From Pseudomonadota bacterium (GTDB lineage: Bacteria; Pseudomonadota; Gammaproteobacteria; Xanthomonadales; Rhodanobacteraceae): a stretch of 64,000 bases of DNA. Below are positions 18,249 to 26,220 of this stretch, in pieces (the stretch's first letter is position 1; every line of letters starts with the position of its first letter). The notes under the pieces are model-generated. The model did no database searches and was not told the origin of the DNA. It saw nothing but the letters and a program-made list of their open reading frames with translations. Made by a program: the position numbers and the translations under genes. The stretch spans positions 1 to 64,000 of the forward strand of contig JAFEFS010000096.1 of the NCBI GenBank assembly GCA_018240465.1, written 5' to 3'.

Positions 18249-19675
18249 GTGGGCACTTCCGTCAGGAGTTGGCAGAGCGTACGGATCGAGCCGCCCTCGA
18301 CAAGTGCGTCAGCCGTGTCGAACAGGCGCGTGGCCAGCCCCTGCGACACGCCGCCCCAGGCGGCCAGCGCCAAGGCCTTGGCGCGCACGGCGTGGCTATC
18401 CATCGGACGCTCCGGATCGCCCCAAGCATCCGTGCAGGTCGCTTCCATCCGGCGGCCGTCCTTCATCGTCACCCGGACCGCGGCACCGTAGTGCATCGGG
18501 AAGCGTGCGCTGAAGGCCGGATCAGCATGCACGGCCACGCGCTGGCGCAGGGCCTGCAGCTCGGGGAGGTCGGCGACCTCGGGGGTGTAATGCGCCAGTT
18601 GCGGCCGGCCGAAGCAGGCGACGACGGCCACGGTGTGCTGTAGACTGAACTTGGCTTCCAGCTCGCTGCGCGGTTGCGGCCGGTCGCAAAAGCGCACGGC
18701 TTCGACGTAGGTGGTCACGTCGATGCGCTCGATGTCTCGGGGGTCGGCATCTGGCCGGTCGTACATGGCGGCCAGCATGGCATCGATCGCCGGATGGGCG
18801 TGACGGCAGGCCGGCCAAGGCTTCAGGCTGGTGCCGTGGATCTGCCAGTGATCGTCGGCAGCGCATACGGCTGCGGGATCGGCATGCGCGGCCGTGGCGG
18901 CGTACAACCCCTGCTCGCCTTCCAGGATGCGGCGTGGACCGCGCAAACCAGCGCGGGTCAGCTGGGCTGCCAGCCAGCCGCTGCGCGCGGCTTCGGCGTT
19001 GTGGATCGACTTGGTCGGCACCGGTTCGTGGCGCATCTGCCACAAGCCGCCGGTACGGCTGCCCGCGGTGCCGAGGGCATCGGCGGTGGCCTCGACATCC
19101 AGACCGAGCACCGAGGCGGCCGCCTCGGCGGCGCCGAAGGCCCCGGCGGTCGAGGTGGGATGCCAGTAGCGGTAGTGCTCGGTGCCCAGCGAGCGGCCTA
19201 TCCGGATGGTGGCTTCGTAGCCGCGCACCACGGCATCGAGGAACTGCTGCGCCGTGCCGCCGGCCGCTTCCGTGGCGGCCAGCGCCACCGGGATCACCAC
19301 CGGGCCGGGATGCAGGATGGCGCTGCGGTGTACGTCGTCCATCTCCAGCACGTTGCCCAGCGCGGCATTCAGCAGCAACGCCGATTCGGGGCTGCGGCGG
19401 CCGATGCCGATGGCCGTCGCCATGCCCGCGTCGGCCGCACGCACCACGTTCGCCAGTTGCCGGGCCAGCGGATAGCGCAGCGCGCCGAGCGCGCAGCCCA
19501 GCCAGTCCTGCACCAACAGGGCGGCCCGGCGACGACTGGCATCGTCCACCGGATGCGCCAGACGCAAGGCCAAGCGTTCGGTCAGGCTGGAGTGTTCGGG
19601 GTTCAAACGCAGGCCGCTTCTGGGTGGATCGGTTGCCGCACCGGAGCCGTCGGTGCAACGGGGTTGTACATTCAA
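18239..19675 (-). CDS. MmgE/PrpD family protein, copy 2
   Basis: Up to 478 residues. The blocks VQDWLGCALGALRYP, LLLNAALGNVLEMDDVHRSA, LHPGPVVIPVALAATEAAGG, AAEAAASVLGLDVEATADALG and SLKPWPACRHAHPAIDAML are those of the family, with the MDDVH element of the active site. It heads the operon. The annotated ATG lies only about 8 bases downstream of the predicted transcription start and overlaps the operator region, so translation may instead begin about 24 codons later, near a TTG that reads LNPEHSS. The two copies are clearly divergent in sequence, which argues for different roles or a heteromer, not a recent duplication. Confidence 0.8.
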   Translation of the reverse strand: MNVQPRCTDGSGAATDPPRSGLRLNPEHSSLTERLALRLAHPVDDASRRRAALLVQDWLGCALGALRYPLARQLANVVRAADAGMATAIGIGRRSPESALLLNAALGNVLEMDDVHRSAILHPGPVVIPVALAATEAAGGTAQQFLDAVVRGYEATIRIGRSLGTEHYRYWHPTSTAGAFGAAEAAASVLGLDVEATADALGTAGSRTGGLWQMRHEPVPTKSIHNAEAARSGWLAAQLTRAGLRGPRRILEGEQGLYAATAAHADPAAVCAADDHWQIHGTSLKPWPACRHAHPAIDAMLAAMYDRPDADPRDIERIDVTTYVEAVRFCDRPQPRSELEAKFSLQHTVAVVACFGRPQLAHYTPEVADLPELQALRQRVAVHADPAFSARFPMHYGAAVRVTMKDGRRMEATCTDAWGDPERPMDSHAVRAKALALAAWGGVSQGLATRLFDTADALVEGGSIRTLCQLLTEVPTCA

Positions 19676-19676
19676 C

Positions 19677-19690
19677 TTTGTCCGGACATA
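19677..19690. promoter_or_regulatory. Operator site 1 of the island regulon
   Basis: TTTGTCCGGACATA, core dyad TGTCCGGACA. It lies just downstream of the -10 of the leftward MmgE/PrpD operon promoter and 75 bases upstream of the divergent CoA-transferase/GntR operon. It could therefore control both directions and provide autoregulation. Confidence 0.65.
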
Positions 19691-19719
19691 TCATAGTGGC
19701 AGGTTTCCGCACTTCGCAA
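19690..19719 (-). promoter_or_regulatory. Promoter of the MmgE/PrpD-ligase-amidase-CaiB operon
   Basis: On the minus strand: TTGCGA (19714-19719), an 18-base spacer, TATGAT (19690-19695). The operator follows immediately downstream, at the expected start of transcription. Confidence 0.5.
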
Positions 19720-19764
19720 ATCGGCGTGGCGGCCAACCATCCTTTCCCCACGAAGCGACAGGCG

Positions 19765-21012
19765 ATGGTGCCCAGACGACTGAACCAGGACAATTTCGCC
19801 GACTGCTTCCATCCCGGCATGGAGGTCTACGCTCCCGGTTGTGCGGGTCATTCATCGGTGTTCGAGTCCTGGCTGCGGCAGGCGCCGGATTGCGCCGACG
19901 GTGTGCGCTTCACTGGGGTGCATATTCCCACAGTGAATCACTTTGACTTCGCTGCGCTGCATGCCAATGCGCGCCAGCGGGTGATTTTCCTGAGTGCCGA
20001 ACTGCGCGATTCCTGGCTGGCCGGGCGCGTTGACTACCTGCCGATGACGTACTCGGGGACGTGGCAATGGCTGGCCGAAACCGCCCGCTTCGATGTCGCC
20101 TTGCTGCAGGTGTCGCCGCCCGATGCCGACGGCGTTTGTTCGCTTGGCGTGGCCTGCGATTTCTCGCCGGCGGCCTGGCCGCGCAGCATGAAGGTTCTTG
20201 CCCACGTCAATCCGGCGATGCCGCACACCCGCGGTCCGTCGATCCCGTGGAACCGCATCGACGCGGTCGTGGAACAGGGTGCGGCCCTGCTGGAGGCCCC
20301 CGATCCTCCCGCCGATCCGTTGATGGAGGCGGTGGCGACCCGGGTGGCGGGCCTGGTGCCCGATCGCGCCAGCCTGCAACTTGGCCTGGGCAAGCTGCAA
20401 TCGGCGCTGCTGCGTGCGCTGTGCACGCGCCGCGGCCTGCGCATCCACAGCGGCATGGTGTCCGACGGCCTGCTGGAGCTGATCGCACATGGTGCGCTGG
20501 CACAAGATCCGGATGCCGTGGTGGCTGGTGTGGCGATCGGTACCCGCGCCTTGTACGATGCCGTCTCAGCCCAAGTGCATTTTCGTGAAGTTGGCTACAC
20601 CCATGACCACGCCGTATTGCGTGCCATTCCGCGCCTGATGGCCGTCAACAGCGCCTTGTCGGTGGACTTGCTGGGCCAGGTCAACGGAGAGTGCCTGGGT
20701 GACCGCCAAGTCAGCGGGGTAGGGGGCTTGACGGATTTCCTCCGCGGTGCCCGTCTGTCTGCCGGCGGCCGCGGTATCATTGCCTTGCCTTCGTGCACGG
20801 CGTCGGGCACGAGTCGTATCGTTCCCCTGCTTCCCGCCGGCCCGGTCAGTGTGGCGCGGGTGGATGCAGACTGCATCACCACCGAGCATGGCGTGGCCGA
20901 GTTGCGCCACCTGGGTGTGCATGAACGCGCACGTGCCGTCATCGCAATCGCGGATCCGCGGCACCGGGAATCGCTGGAGCGTGAATGGCATGCCCTGTCA
21001 CGACGGTTCTGA
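19765..21012 (+). CDS. Acetyl-CoA hydrolase/transferase family protein lacking the usual catalytic Glu
   Basis: 415 residues of the Cat1/AbfT/AarC class I CoA-transferase fold. Landmarks are LNQDNFADCFHPGMEVYAPGC, LLQVSPPDADGVCSLG, HVNPAMPHTRG, NSALSVDLLGQVNGECLG, SGVGGLTDFLRGARLS, GRGIIALPSCTASG and DADCITTEHGVAELR. In characterised enzymes the segment after the GxGxxPxA helix reads HTEMxSDG and its Glu carries the CoA thioester. Here it reads IHSGMVSDG, with Gly230 at that position. Either another residue serves or the protein has a different role. It is transcribed with the GntR regulator 62 bases downstream. Confidence 0.78.
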   Translation: MVPRRLNQDNFADCFHPGMEVYAPGCAGHSSVFESWLRQAPDCADGVRFTGVHIPTVNHFDFAALHANARQRVIFLSAELRDSWLAGRVDYLPMTYSGTWQWLAETARFDVALLQVSPPDADGVCSLGVACDFSPAAWPRSMKVLAHVNPAMPHTRGPSIPWNRIDAVVEQGAALLEAPDPPADPLMEAVATRVAGLVPDRASLQLGLGKLQSALLRALCTRRGLRIHSGMVSDGLLELIAHGALAQDPDAVVAGVAIGTRALYDAVSAQVHFREVGYTHDHAVLRAIPRLMAVNSALSVDLLGQVNGECLGDRQVSGVGGLTDFLRGARLSAGGRGIIALPSCTASGTSRIVPLLPAGPVSVARVDADCITTEHGVAELRHLGVHERARAVIAIADPRHRESLEREWHALSRRF

Positions 21013-21074
21013 GTGACAGAGCACGGAGTTAGTACCGATGGATCCCAGACTTACACGGAGCAGCAGAGCGCATC

Positions 21075-21818
21075 ATGAGCCCCTCAAACGGACGCAGCAA
21101 GTCCCGTTACATCGAGTTGAGCGAGATCCTGCGTGCGCGCATCAAGAGCGGCGAATACGCGTTGGGTACCTTGATGCCCACGGAGCTGGAACTGTGCGAA
21201 GCCTTCGATGTCAGCCGCCATACGGCGCGTTCGGCGCTGGCCCGTCTGCTGGCAGCGGGCTTGGTGAACCGTCGTCCCGGCGCGGGCACCCGGGTCATCG
21301 CGCAGCATGAGGCCATCCGCTACGAGCACGAGATCGACACCGTCGAGAGCCTGATGCAGTACGGTAACACCACTCGCCTGCGGGTGATTACGAGCCGGCG
21401 CGAAACCGCCGATGCCGAACTGGCCAAGCAGATGGAAATCGCGCCTGGCAAGGACTATCTCTTTATTGTCAGCCTGCGTGCTGAGGAGAAGGATGGCAAG
21501 CCCATTGCGTATACCGAAATGTATGCACCGGTGCGGCGCGGCTTGCCTACCCGTCGGCTGCTGGATCTGTCGACGACTGCACGTGCGGTGGCCAGCTACC
21601 TCGACCCGGCCGGGCTGTCCTGCGTGGAGCAGCATTTCGATGCCGCGGTATTCTCGAGGGAGCAGGCCAAGCTGACAGGCGTGGCCTACAAGGACGCCGC
21701 CATGCGTGTGCGGCGCTGCTACCGTGATGCAGGCAATCGCATCCTGATGCTGGCGATCAGCTTGCATCCGGCTGGTGAATTCAGCTACAGCATGACATTG
21801 TCGCGCAATCGCGGCTGA
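21075..21818 (+). CDS. GntR family regulator, HutC/UTRA type
   Basis: 247 residues. The N-terminal winged helix (residues 10-75) reads YIELSEILRARIKSGEYALG, MPTELELCEAFDVSRHTAR and LLAAGLVNRRPGAGTRV, the GntR DNA-binding signature. Residues 85-245 are a UTRA ligand-binding domain, with AYTEMYAPVRRGLPTR, LSCVEQHFDAAVFSREQA and the closing EFSYSMTLSRNRG. HutC-type regulators bind short dyads with GT...AC half-sites and are usually released by a pathway intermediate. The seven TGTCCGGACA-type sites in this window have that form, so I infer it represses the island operons and itself. Confidence 0.85.
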   Translation: MSPSNGRSKSRYIELSEILRARIKSGEYALGTLMPTELELCEAFDVSRHTARSALARLLAAGLVNRRPGAGTRVIAQHEAIRYEHEIDTVESLMQYGNTTRLRVITSRRETADAELAKQMEIAPGKDYLFIVSLRAEEKDGKPIAYTEMYAPVRRGLPTRRLLDLSTTARAVASYLDPAGLSCVEQHFDAAVFSREQAKLTGVAYKDAAMRVRRCYRDAGNRILMLAISLHPAGEFSYSMTLSRNRG

Positions 21819-21881
21819 CAGTTGTCGGCCGTGCACAGGCGCTGCGCCTTTGCGGACATGACGGGGTGGATGCCGGGGTGG

Positions 21882-22073
21882 CTATTTGTGGAACAGCAGG
21901 GCCAGCACCTTGGGCTGCAAGACGAGGCGCAGCAGCGTCCGAAACTCCGCTGGGGTCAGGCTGGTCTTGCACGGCAATGGCCCCGCGACGCCATCCATTA
22001 CCAGCAGGCCATCTTCCGCGCGCACGGCGTCGATGCGCACATCGAGCCGGGTGGCCGGGGTGCTGACTTTCAT
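21882..22073 (-). CDS. 63-residue protein translationally coupled to the flavoprotein
   Basis: This short gene begins with an ATG that overlaps the stop of the flavoprotein dehydrogenase (ATGA at 22070-22073). It encodes a protein opening MKVSTPATRLDVRIDAV and closing VLQPKVLALLFHK. There is no signal peptide, Cys or clear helix-turn-helix. The coupling and the absence of a competing gene on the other strand suggest it is real and acts with the dehydrogenase, perhaps as an assembly or electron-transfer partner. I do not recognise a family. Confidence 0.55.
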   Translation of the reverse strand: MKVSTPATRLDVRIDAVRAEDGLLVMDGVAGPLPCKTSLTPAEFRTLLRLVLQPKVLALLFHK

Positions 22074-23587
22074 GACCGATCCGTCCAGGATTGCAGTGTG
22101 GCGACTTCGCGGCCGGCTGCCCGTCCGGAAATCATGGCCTCGGTCAGGTATGAACCGTTCTGGTAGAGATCGGAGAACATCGATCCGAGCTCGCCGGCTT
22201 CATACAGCCGGGAAATCGGCCGGCCGGCGTGATCGAGTACCTCAGAACGAAAGTTGCGTCTGGCGCCTCCGCCGGTGCACACGATGACTGGATCGATGCG
22301 CATGGCGTAGAAGGGGCCGTCCGCGATCGGGTACAGGGTTTCCGGGTTGCGCCCGAAGTCGGCGTCCTGCTTGTCGCGGCAGGCGGCGTTGTAGCGATTG
22401 ATGGTGGCACGCAGCTTGCCCGGTTCGCGACCGATCTTCGTCGCCAGTTCCTCGATGCTGTCGGCCCGCTGGATCCAGCCCTTTTCCACTTCCGCCGAGT
22501 TGTCGTCGGACCATCGGTAGCCGGCGACTACCGGGTTCCAACTCATCATCTCCACCACCATCTTGTTGTAGCGGCAGGTGGTGGCGTCGAAGATCATGTG
22601 CACCGGGGTGGCGCGGCAATGTGGCGTGTCTACCCAGCGGCCATGCTTCTTCTCCTTGTAGTGGGTCAGTTGCAGCTCGGCGGTTTCGTTGTAGAAGCGC
22701 TCGCTGTCCGCGTCGACCTCGATCCAGCTGAAACTTTGCCAGAAGAAGTTGCGCAGGAAGCCGTTGATCCAGCCGTCCGGGCGATAGCCTGGCCAGATGC
22801 CGCCGGATTGCCCCTGGTTGCGCATGTGCCACAGCTCGGCGCCGGCCTTTTGCAGGATGCGGATGCCGTCGCCGGTGTTGTGGGGGCTGCCCAGTGGCGC
22901 CACGTCGGACAGGCCGTAGTAGTTGCGCTGCATGTCCTGGCTGGCCTCGTAACCACCTACGGCCATCACCACGCCCTTGTTGGCGCGGATGGCCAGGCGC
23001 TTGCCGTCGTGTTCGACGACCACGCCGAACACTTCCAGCGAATCGGGATCCTGGATCAGGTCGCGCACGGGGGTCTCGTAGGCGACTTCGATCCGGGGGC
23101 GCTGCCGCACGTTCTCGCGGAAGGCCAGGTAGACGCCCGAGGGGATGGGCAGGATGGTGGCGGTGCAGTGCACGGCCTCGCGGGCGCCGAACTCGGGAAA
23201 CTCCAGCACCGCATCGCGCTCGGAGAAGCCGGTGCCGTGGATGAATTCGGCACCGGCCTGGGCGGCACGCTCCCGGATCCACGGCTCCAGCGCCACCATG
23301 GCCTCGGACCACGGCACCAGCAAATCCTCCGGAATCGGATTGGCCACGCTCATCTTGCGCTGGTACTCGGCCAGCACCTGGGCGTTCTTCGAGATCAGCA
23401 ACGACTGGCCGGCCACCCGGCTGTTGCCGCCGCTGCCGGCTTCGTCGGCCTTTTCGAGGATCAGGATGGAGAGTTGGCGGTCGAGGTCGTGCGCCTCGAT
23501 GGCGGCGCACATGGCCGCCAGGCCGAACCCGGCGATGACGAGGTCGTATTGCCGATCCCAATGCTTGATCGAGTGGAGGCTGGCCAT
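22070..23587 (-). CDS. FAD-dependent dehydrogenase, fumarate reductase/KstD-like flavoprotein
   Basis: 505 residues from the Met at 23587, preceded by ACAGGAGCCCAC. The N-terminal dinucleotide fold reads YDLVIAGFGLAAMCAAIEA (near 15-33) and ends in LEKADEAGSGGNSRVAG. Further family segments are GVVMAVGGYEASQDMQRNY, GSPHNTGDGIRILQKAGAEL and the C-terminal ATINRYNAACR, CTGGGARRN and LYEAGELGSMF ... SGRAAGREVA. The fold suits oxidation or reduction of a C-C bond next to a carbonyl or carboxylate (fumarate reductase, 3-ketosteroid dehydrogenase, tricarballylate dehydrogenase). The longer upstream Met at 23617 lacks a ribosome-binding site. It is divergent to a LysR gene that probably controls it. 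Confidence 0.83.
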   Translation of the reverse strand: MASLHSIKHWDRQYDLVIAGFGLAAMCAAIEAHDLDRQLSILILEKADEAGSGGNSRVAGQSLLISKNAQVLAEYQRKMSVANPIPEDLLVPWSEAMVALEPWIRERAAQAGAEFIHGTGFSERDAVLEFPEFGAREAVHCTATILPIPSGVYLAFRENVRQRPRIEVAYETPVRDLIQDPDSLEVFGVVVEHDGKRLAIRANKGVVMAVGGYEASQDMQRNYYGLSDVAPLGSPHNTGDGIRILQKAGAELWHMRNQGQSGGIWPGYRPDGWINGFLRNFFWQSFSWIEVDADSERFYNETAELQLTHYKEKKHGRWVDTPHCRATPVHMIFDATTCRYNKMVVEMMSWNPVVAGYRWSDDNSAEVEKGWIQRADSIEELATKIGREPGKLRATINRYNAACRDKQDADFGRNPETLYPIADGPFYAMRIDPVIVCTGGGARRNFRSEVLDHAGRPISRLYEAGELGSMFSDLYQNGSYLTEAMISGRAAGREVATLQSWTDRS

Positions 23588-23652
23588 GTGGGCTCCTGTG
23601 GGTGGATACCCATCCAAGTTAGGTCAGCGCAATGCAACATATCCAACGAATT

Positions 23653-23669
23653 TTTGTACCATCCACAAA
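23653..23669. promoter_or_regulatory. Likely LysR binding site
   Basis: The imperfect dyad TTTGTACCATCCACAAA lies in the 105-base gap between the divergent flavoprotein and lysR genes. TTTGT/ACAAA arms around a variable centre fit the T-N11-A type of LysR boxes. It differs from the TGTCCGGACA operators elsewhere in the island. Confidence 0.4.
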
Positions 23670-23692
23670 CACTGGTTGTTGATTGGCGTGTC

Positions 23693-24613
23693 GTGGACCT
23701 ACGGCAACTTCGATATTTCCTGGCGGTAGTCGAGTACGGCACCTTCACCCGCGCCGCCGCCGCGATCGGCTGCACCCAGCAAGCCCTCAGCAAGGGGATC
23801 GGTGCCCTGGAACAGCGTCTGGGCGAGCACGTCTTCAGCCGCGGTACCCGTCACGTCGAGCTGACCCGGGCCGGGCGCCTGCTGCTGGACCATGCGCGCA
23901 CGATCCACGAGGCGGTGGCCGACTTCGAGGATCGCCTGACAGACCTGCAAACCGGCTCCGAAGGCCTGATCCGCATCGGCGCGGGCCCCAGCACGGCCGG
24001 TTCGCTGCTGGCTCCGGCGGTGATCGCGCTGCGTCGGCAATGGCCCCGGATCCGCGCCCAGGTCAGTGGCGGCATCGCGCAGGAGCTGTTGCCCTCCTTG
24101 CTGGCGCGGCGGCTGGATCTGGTGGTCAGCCTGCACACGCTGGGCGACGACGAGGTCGACCCACGCATCACAGGCGAGGTGCTGCTGCATGACGAGTACC
24201 GGGTGATGGCGGCAGCCGGCCATCCGCTGGCGGGTGTGCGGGGCGTCAAGCTGGAGCAGCTGCTCGGGCATCCCTGGATCTTCGGGCGCCGGCTGGGCGC
24301 GGTCGAGCAGGTGTTTCATGGCGCCTTCCGCAGGCGGGGGCTGGCGCCGCCTGCGCATGCCATGGAAAGCGACTCGCTGGAGTTCCTGCGCGCCATGGTG
24401 ACCGATGGCGGCCACCTGACCCTGCTGCCTCGCCGGCTCGCGCAACCGCAACTCCGACAGGGTCAGTGGCGCGAGCTCGTCGTTCCGGGGTTCGCCTACC
24501 GGAGCCCGGTGCGGCTGTATACCAGGATCCACGAACCGCAGAGTGCGCCGATGGCGAAGTTGCTGCACAACCTGCGCAGCAATGCAGCGGCGTGGGCGCA
24601 TGGCACCGGCTGA
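23693..24613 (+). CDS. LysR family transcriptional regulator
   Basis: 306 residues from a GTG at 23693 that reads VDLRQLRYFLAVVEYGTFTR. The winged helix covers residues 1-60 (AAAAIGCTQQALSKGIGALE, then RGTRHVELTRAGRLLLDHAR), and the effector-binding domain follows (GLIRIGAGPSTAGSLLAPAV, DLVVSLHTLGDDE). The first residues match the usual LysR N-terminus (MxLRQLRYF), which fixes the start. Being divergent to the flavoprotein dehydrogenase, it most likely controls that gene. It converges on the FAD-oxidase operon. Confidence 0.88.
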   Translation: MDLRQLRYFLAVVEYGTFTRAAAAIGCTQQALSKGIGALEQRLGEHVFSRGTRHVELTRAGRLLLDHARTIHEAVADFEDRLTDLQTGSEGLIRIGAGPSTAGSLLAPAVIALRRQWPRIRAQVSGGIAQELLPSLLARRLDLVVSLHTLGDDEVDPRITGEVLLHDEYRVMAAAGHPLAGVRGVKLEQLLGHPWIFGRRLGAVEQVFHGAFRRRGLAPPAHAMESDSLEFLRAMVTDGGHLTLLPRRLAQPQLRQGQWRELVVPGFAYRSPVRLYTRIHEPQSAPMAKLLHNLRSNAAAWAHGTG

Positions 24614-24663
24614 GCCTGCATGGATGCAGCACAGGCCAGGCCGGCGGTTGGCGTGTGGCTTCC

Positions 24664-26220
24664 TCAGCGGGACAACACACCCGGATTCATCAGGCCCTTG
24701 GGGTCGAGCTGCGCCTTGATGGCGTCCAGCACCGCGCGGCCCGGGGCATTGAGATCCTCGCGGTAGGGGTAGAACTTGCCGATCTGGAAGTTGATCGAGC
24801 CCTGCGCGCGCATCACTGCGGCGATCTTGTGCTTGAGCTCGTCTGCCGCCGCACGTGCTTCGAGGTGTTCGCCGGGGCAGCCGATGCGCTTGCGATGATC
24901 CGCGTCCACCGTGCGCACATGGAAGGCGTTGTGCGAGTCCGGCCAGTAGATGCACGGCTCGATCAGGGTGGCCTGGGCGCCAACTGTACTCATCAGGGTG
25001 CCGATGAACAGGCCGTGTTTCTCCATCAGCGGTTGCTCGCGCGCGAACAGCTCCTGCAAGGCGTTGAACAGGCGGGTGCTGGCCGAATGCGGCACCACGC
25101 CGTGGATAGGCGCCCAGCGTTCGCCCCCCGAGCCCAGCATCGAGTTCTTCGCGCCGAATGGGTTGGCGGCCATGATCTTGGGCACGCTGTTTTCCACCTC
25201 GTGCCCGAACGCGGCCACCAGCTTGCGTGCGGCCGCCAAGCGGGCTTCGATTTCCCCCTTCGAATCACCTTCCAGGGTGATGTGCAGGGTAAACAGCTCC
25301 GGATCCAGGAAGTCGCGACCCTTGCTGACCAGTTTCAGGCCCTGCACCAGGCCGCCTTTCCTGATCACCTGGCCGAGGGTCTTCACATCCTGCGTCAGGT
25401 TGGCGCGCTTCATGCGGATCTGCGACAGCGATGGGTCGAACGCGGCCACTTCCGAGGCCAGGCCGGCACGGGCCAGCGCGCCCATGGCGCTCATCAGTTG
25501 CTGCGGCTGCTCGAACTGCCAGGAGAGGTAATCGATCTGCGCATGCCTGGGCAGCAGCCGCAGCGTGGCGCGGGTCTTGATGCCCAGCAGGCCGCAATCG
25601 CCCAGGAACAGTCCGGTCAGGTCCGGACCGTACCAGCGGAAGAACGGCGCACGCCCCTTGGCGGCGGCCGAGCCGGTGGTGAGGATCTCGCCCGTGGCGG
25701 TGACCACCTGTACGCCCAGCGCGGCGTCGGCCGAGCTGCCGTAGCGGCCGGAGCCATTGAACACGCTGCCTTGCGACAGCGCGCCACCCACCGTGGCGTG
25801 GGAGCCGGACATCGGCCCGAAGTAGGGCGTGCGCACGCCTTTTTCCGCCAGCACCTGGTGCAGTTGTTGCCAGGTCACGCCGGCTTCCACCACCACGTAG
25901 GCGTCCTCGACGTTGATCTCCACGATCTTGTCGAGCGAACCGGTATCGACCAGCACGCTGGGCTGGCGGGTGGCCAGGTAGCCGCCGGTGTAACTCATGC
26001 CGCCGCCGCGCGGGATCACCGCCACTCCGGCGTCGGTCAGTTGTCCGACCGCGGCGGCCAGTTGTTCCGCGCTGGCCGGTCGCAGCACGGCCAGCAGCGG
26101 CTGGCCCTGCGCGTACACGTCGGTGCCGTAGTAGGCCAGTTCGTCGGCGTCGGTGATGACGGCGGCATTGCCCCAACTGTCGCGCAGGTGGGCGATCAGG
26201 GTATCGATCGGATTGTTCAT
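24664..26220 (-). CDS. FAD-linked oxidase, PCMH/GlcD type
   Basis: 518 residues. The FAD-binding PCMH domain (residues 30-215) has VIPRGGGMSYTGGYLA, VVVEAGVTWQQLHQVL and GGALSQGSVFNGSGRYG. A C-terminal FAD-oxidase cap follows (LDPKGLMNPGVLSR at the end, typical of the D-lactate/glycolate and vanillyl-alcohol oxidase families). The electron acceptor and substrate are not evident; a hydroxy acid or phenolic or benzylic alcohol is usual for the family. It is the last gene of the long leftward operon, and its ATG overlaps the alpha/beta hydrolase stop (ATGA). Confidence 0.83.
   Translation of the reverse strand: MNNPIDTLIAHLRDSWGNAAVITDADELAYYGTDVYAQGQPLLAVLRPASAEQLAAAVGQLTDAGVAVIPRGGGMSYTGGYLATRQPSVLVDTGSLDKIVEINVEDAYVVVEAGVTWQQLHQVLAEKGVRTPYFGPMSGSHATVGGALSQGSVFNGSGRYGSSADAALGVQVVTATGEILTTGSAAAKGRAPFFRWYGPDLTGLFLGDCGLLGIKTRATLRLLPRHAQIDYLSWQFEQPQQLMSAMGALARAGLASEVAAFDPSLSQIRMKRANLTQDVKTLGQVIRKGGLVQGLKLVSKGRDFLDPELFTLHITLEGDSKGEIEARLAAARKLVAAFGHEVENSVPKIMAANPFGAKNSMLGSGGERWAPIHGVVPHSASTRLFNALQELFAREQPLMEKHGLFIGTLMSTVGAQATLIEPCIYWPDSHNAFHVRTVDADHRKRIGCPGEHLEARAAADELKHKIAAVMRAQGSINFQIGKFYPYREDLNAPGRAVLDAIKAQLDPKGLMNPGVLSR

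Noticed and set aside
18934..19764. N-terminal extension of the CoA-transferase-like protein
   Set aside because: The extension is Arg/Pro-rich antisense of the MmgE/PrpD gene and crosses the promoter. Homology begins at the Met at 19765.
23621..23669. An eighth copy of the TGTCCGGACA operator upstream of lysR
   Set aside because: The dyad there is TTTGTACCATCCACAAA, which lacks the CCGG/CGKA centre and fits a LysR site better.
22229..23692. Long N-terminal extension of the LysR protein
   Set aside because: It is the antisense of the flavoprotein gene. LysR homology starts at the GTG 23693.
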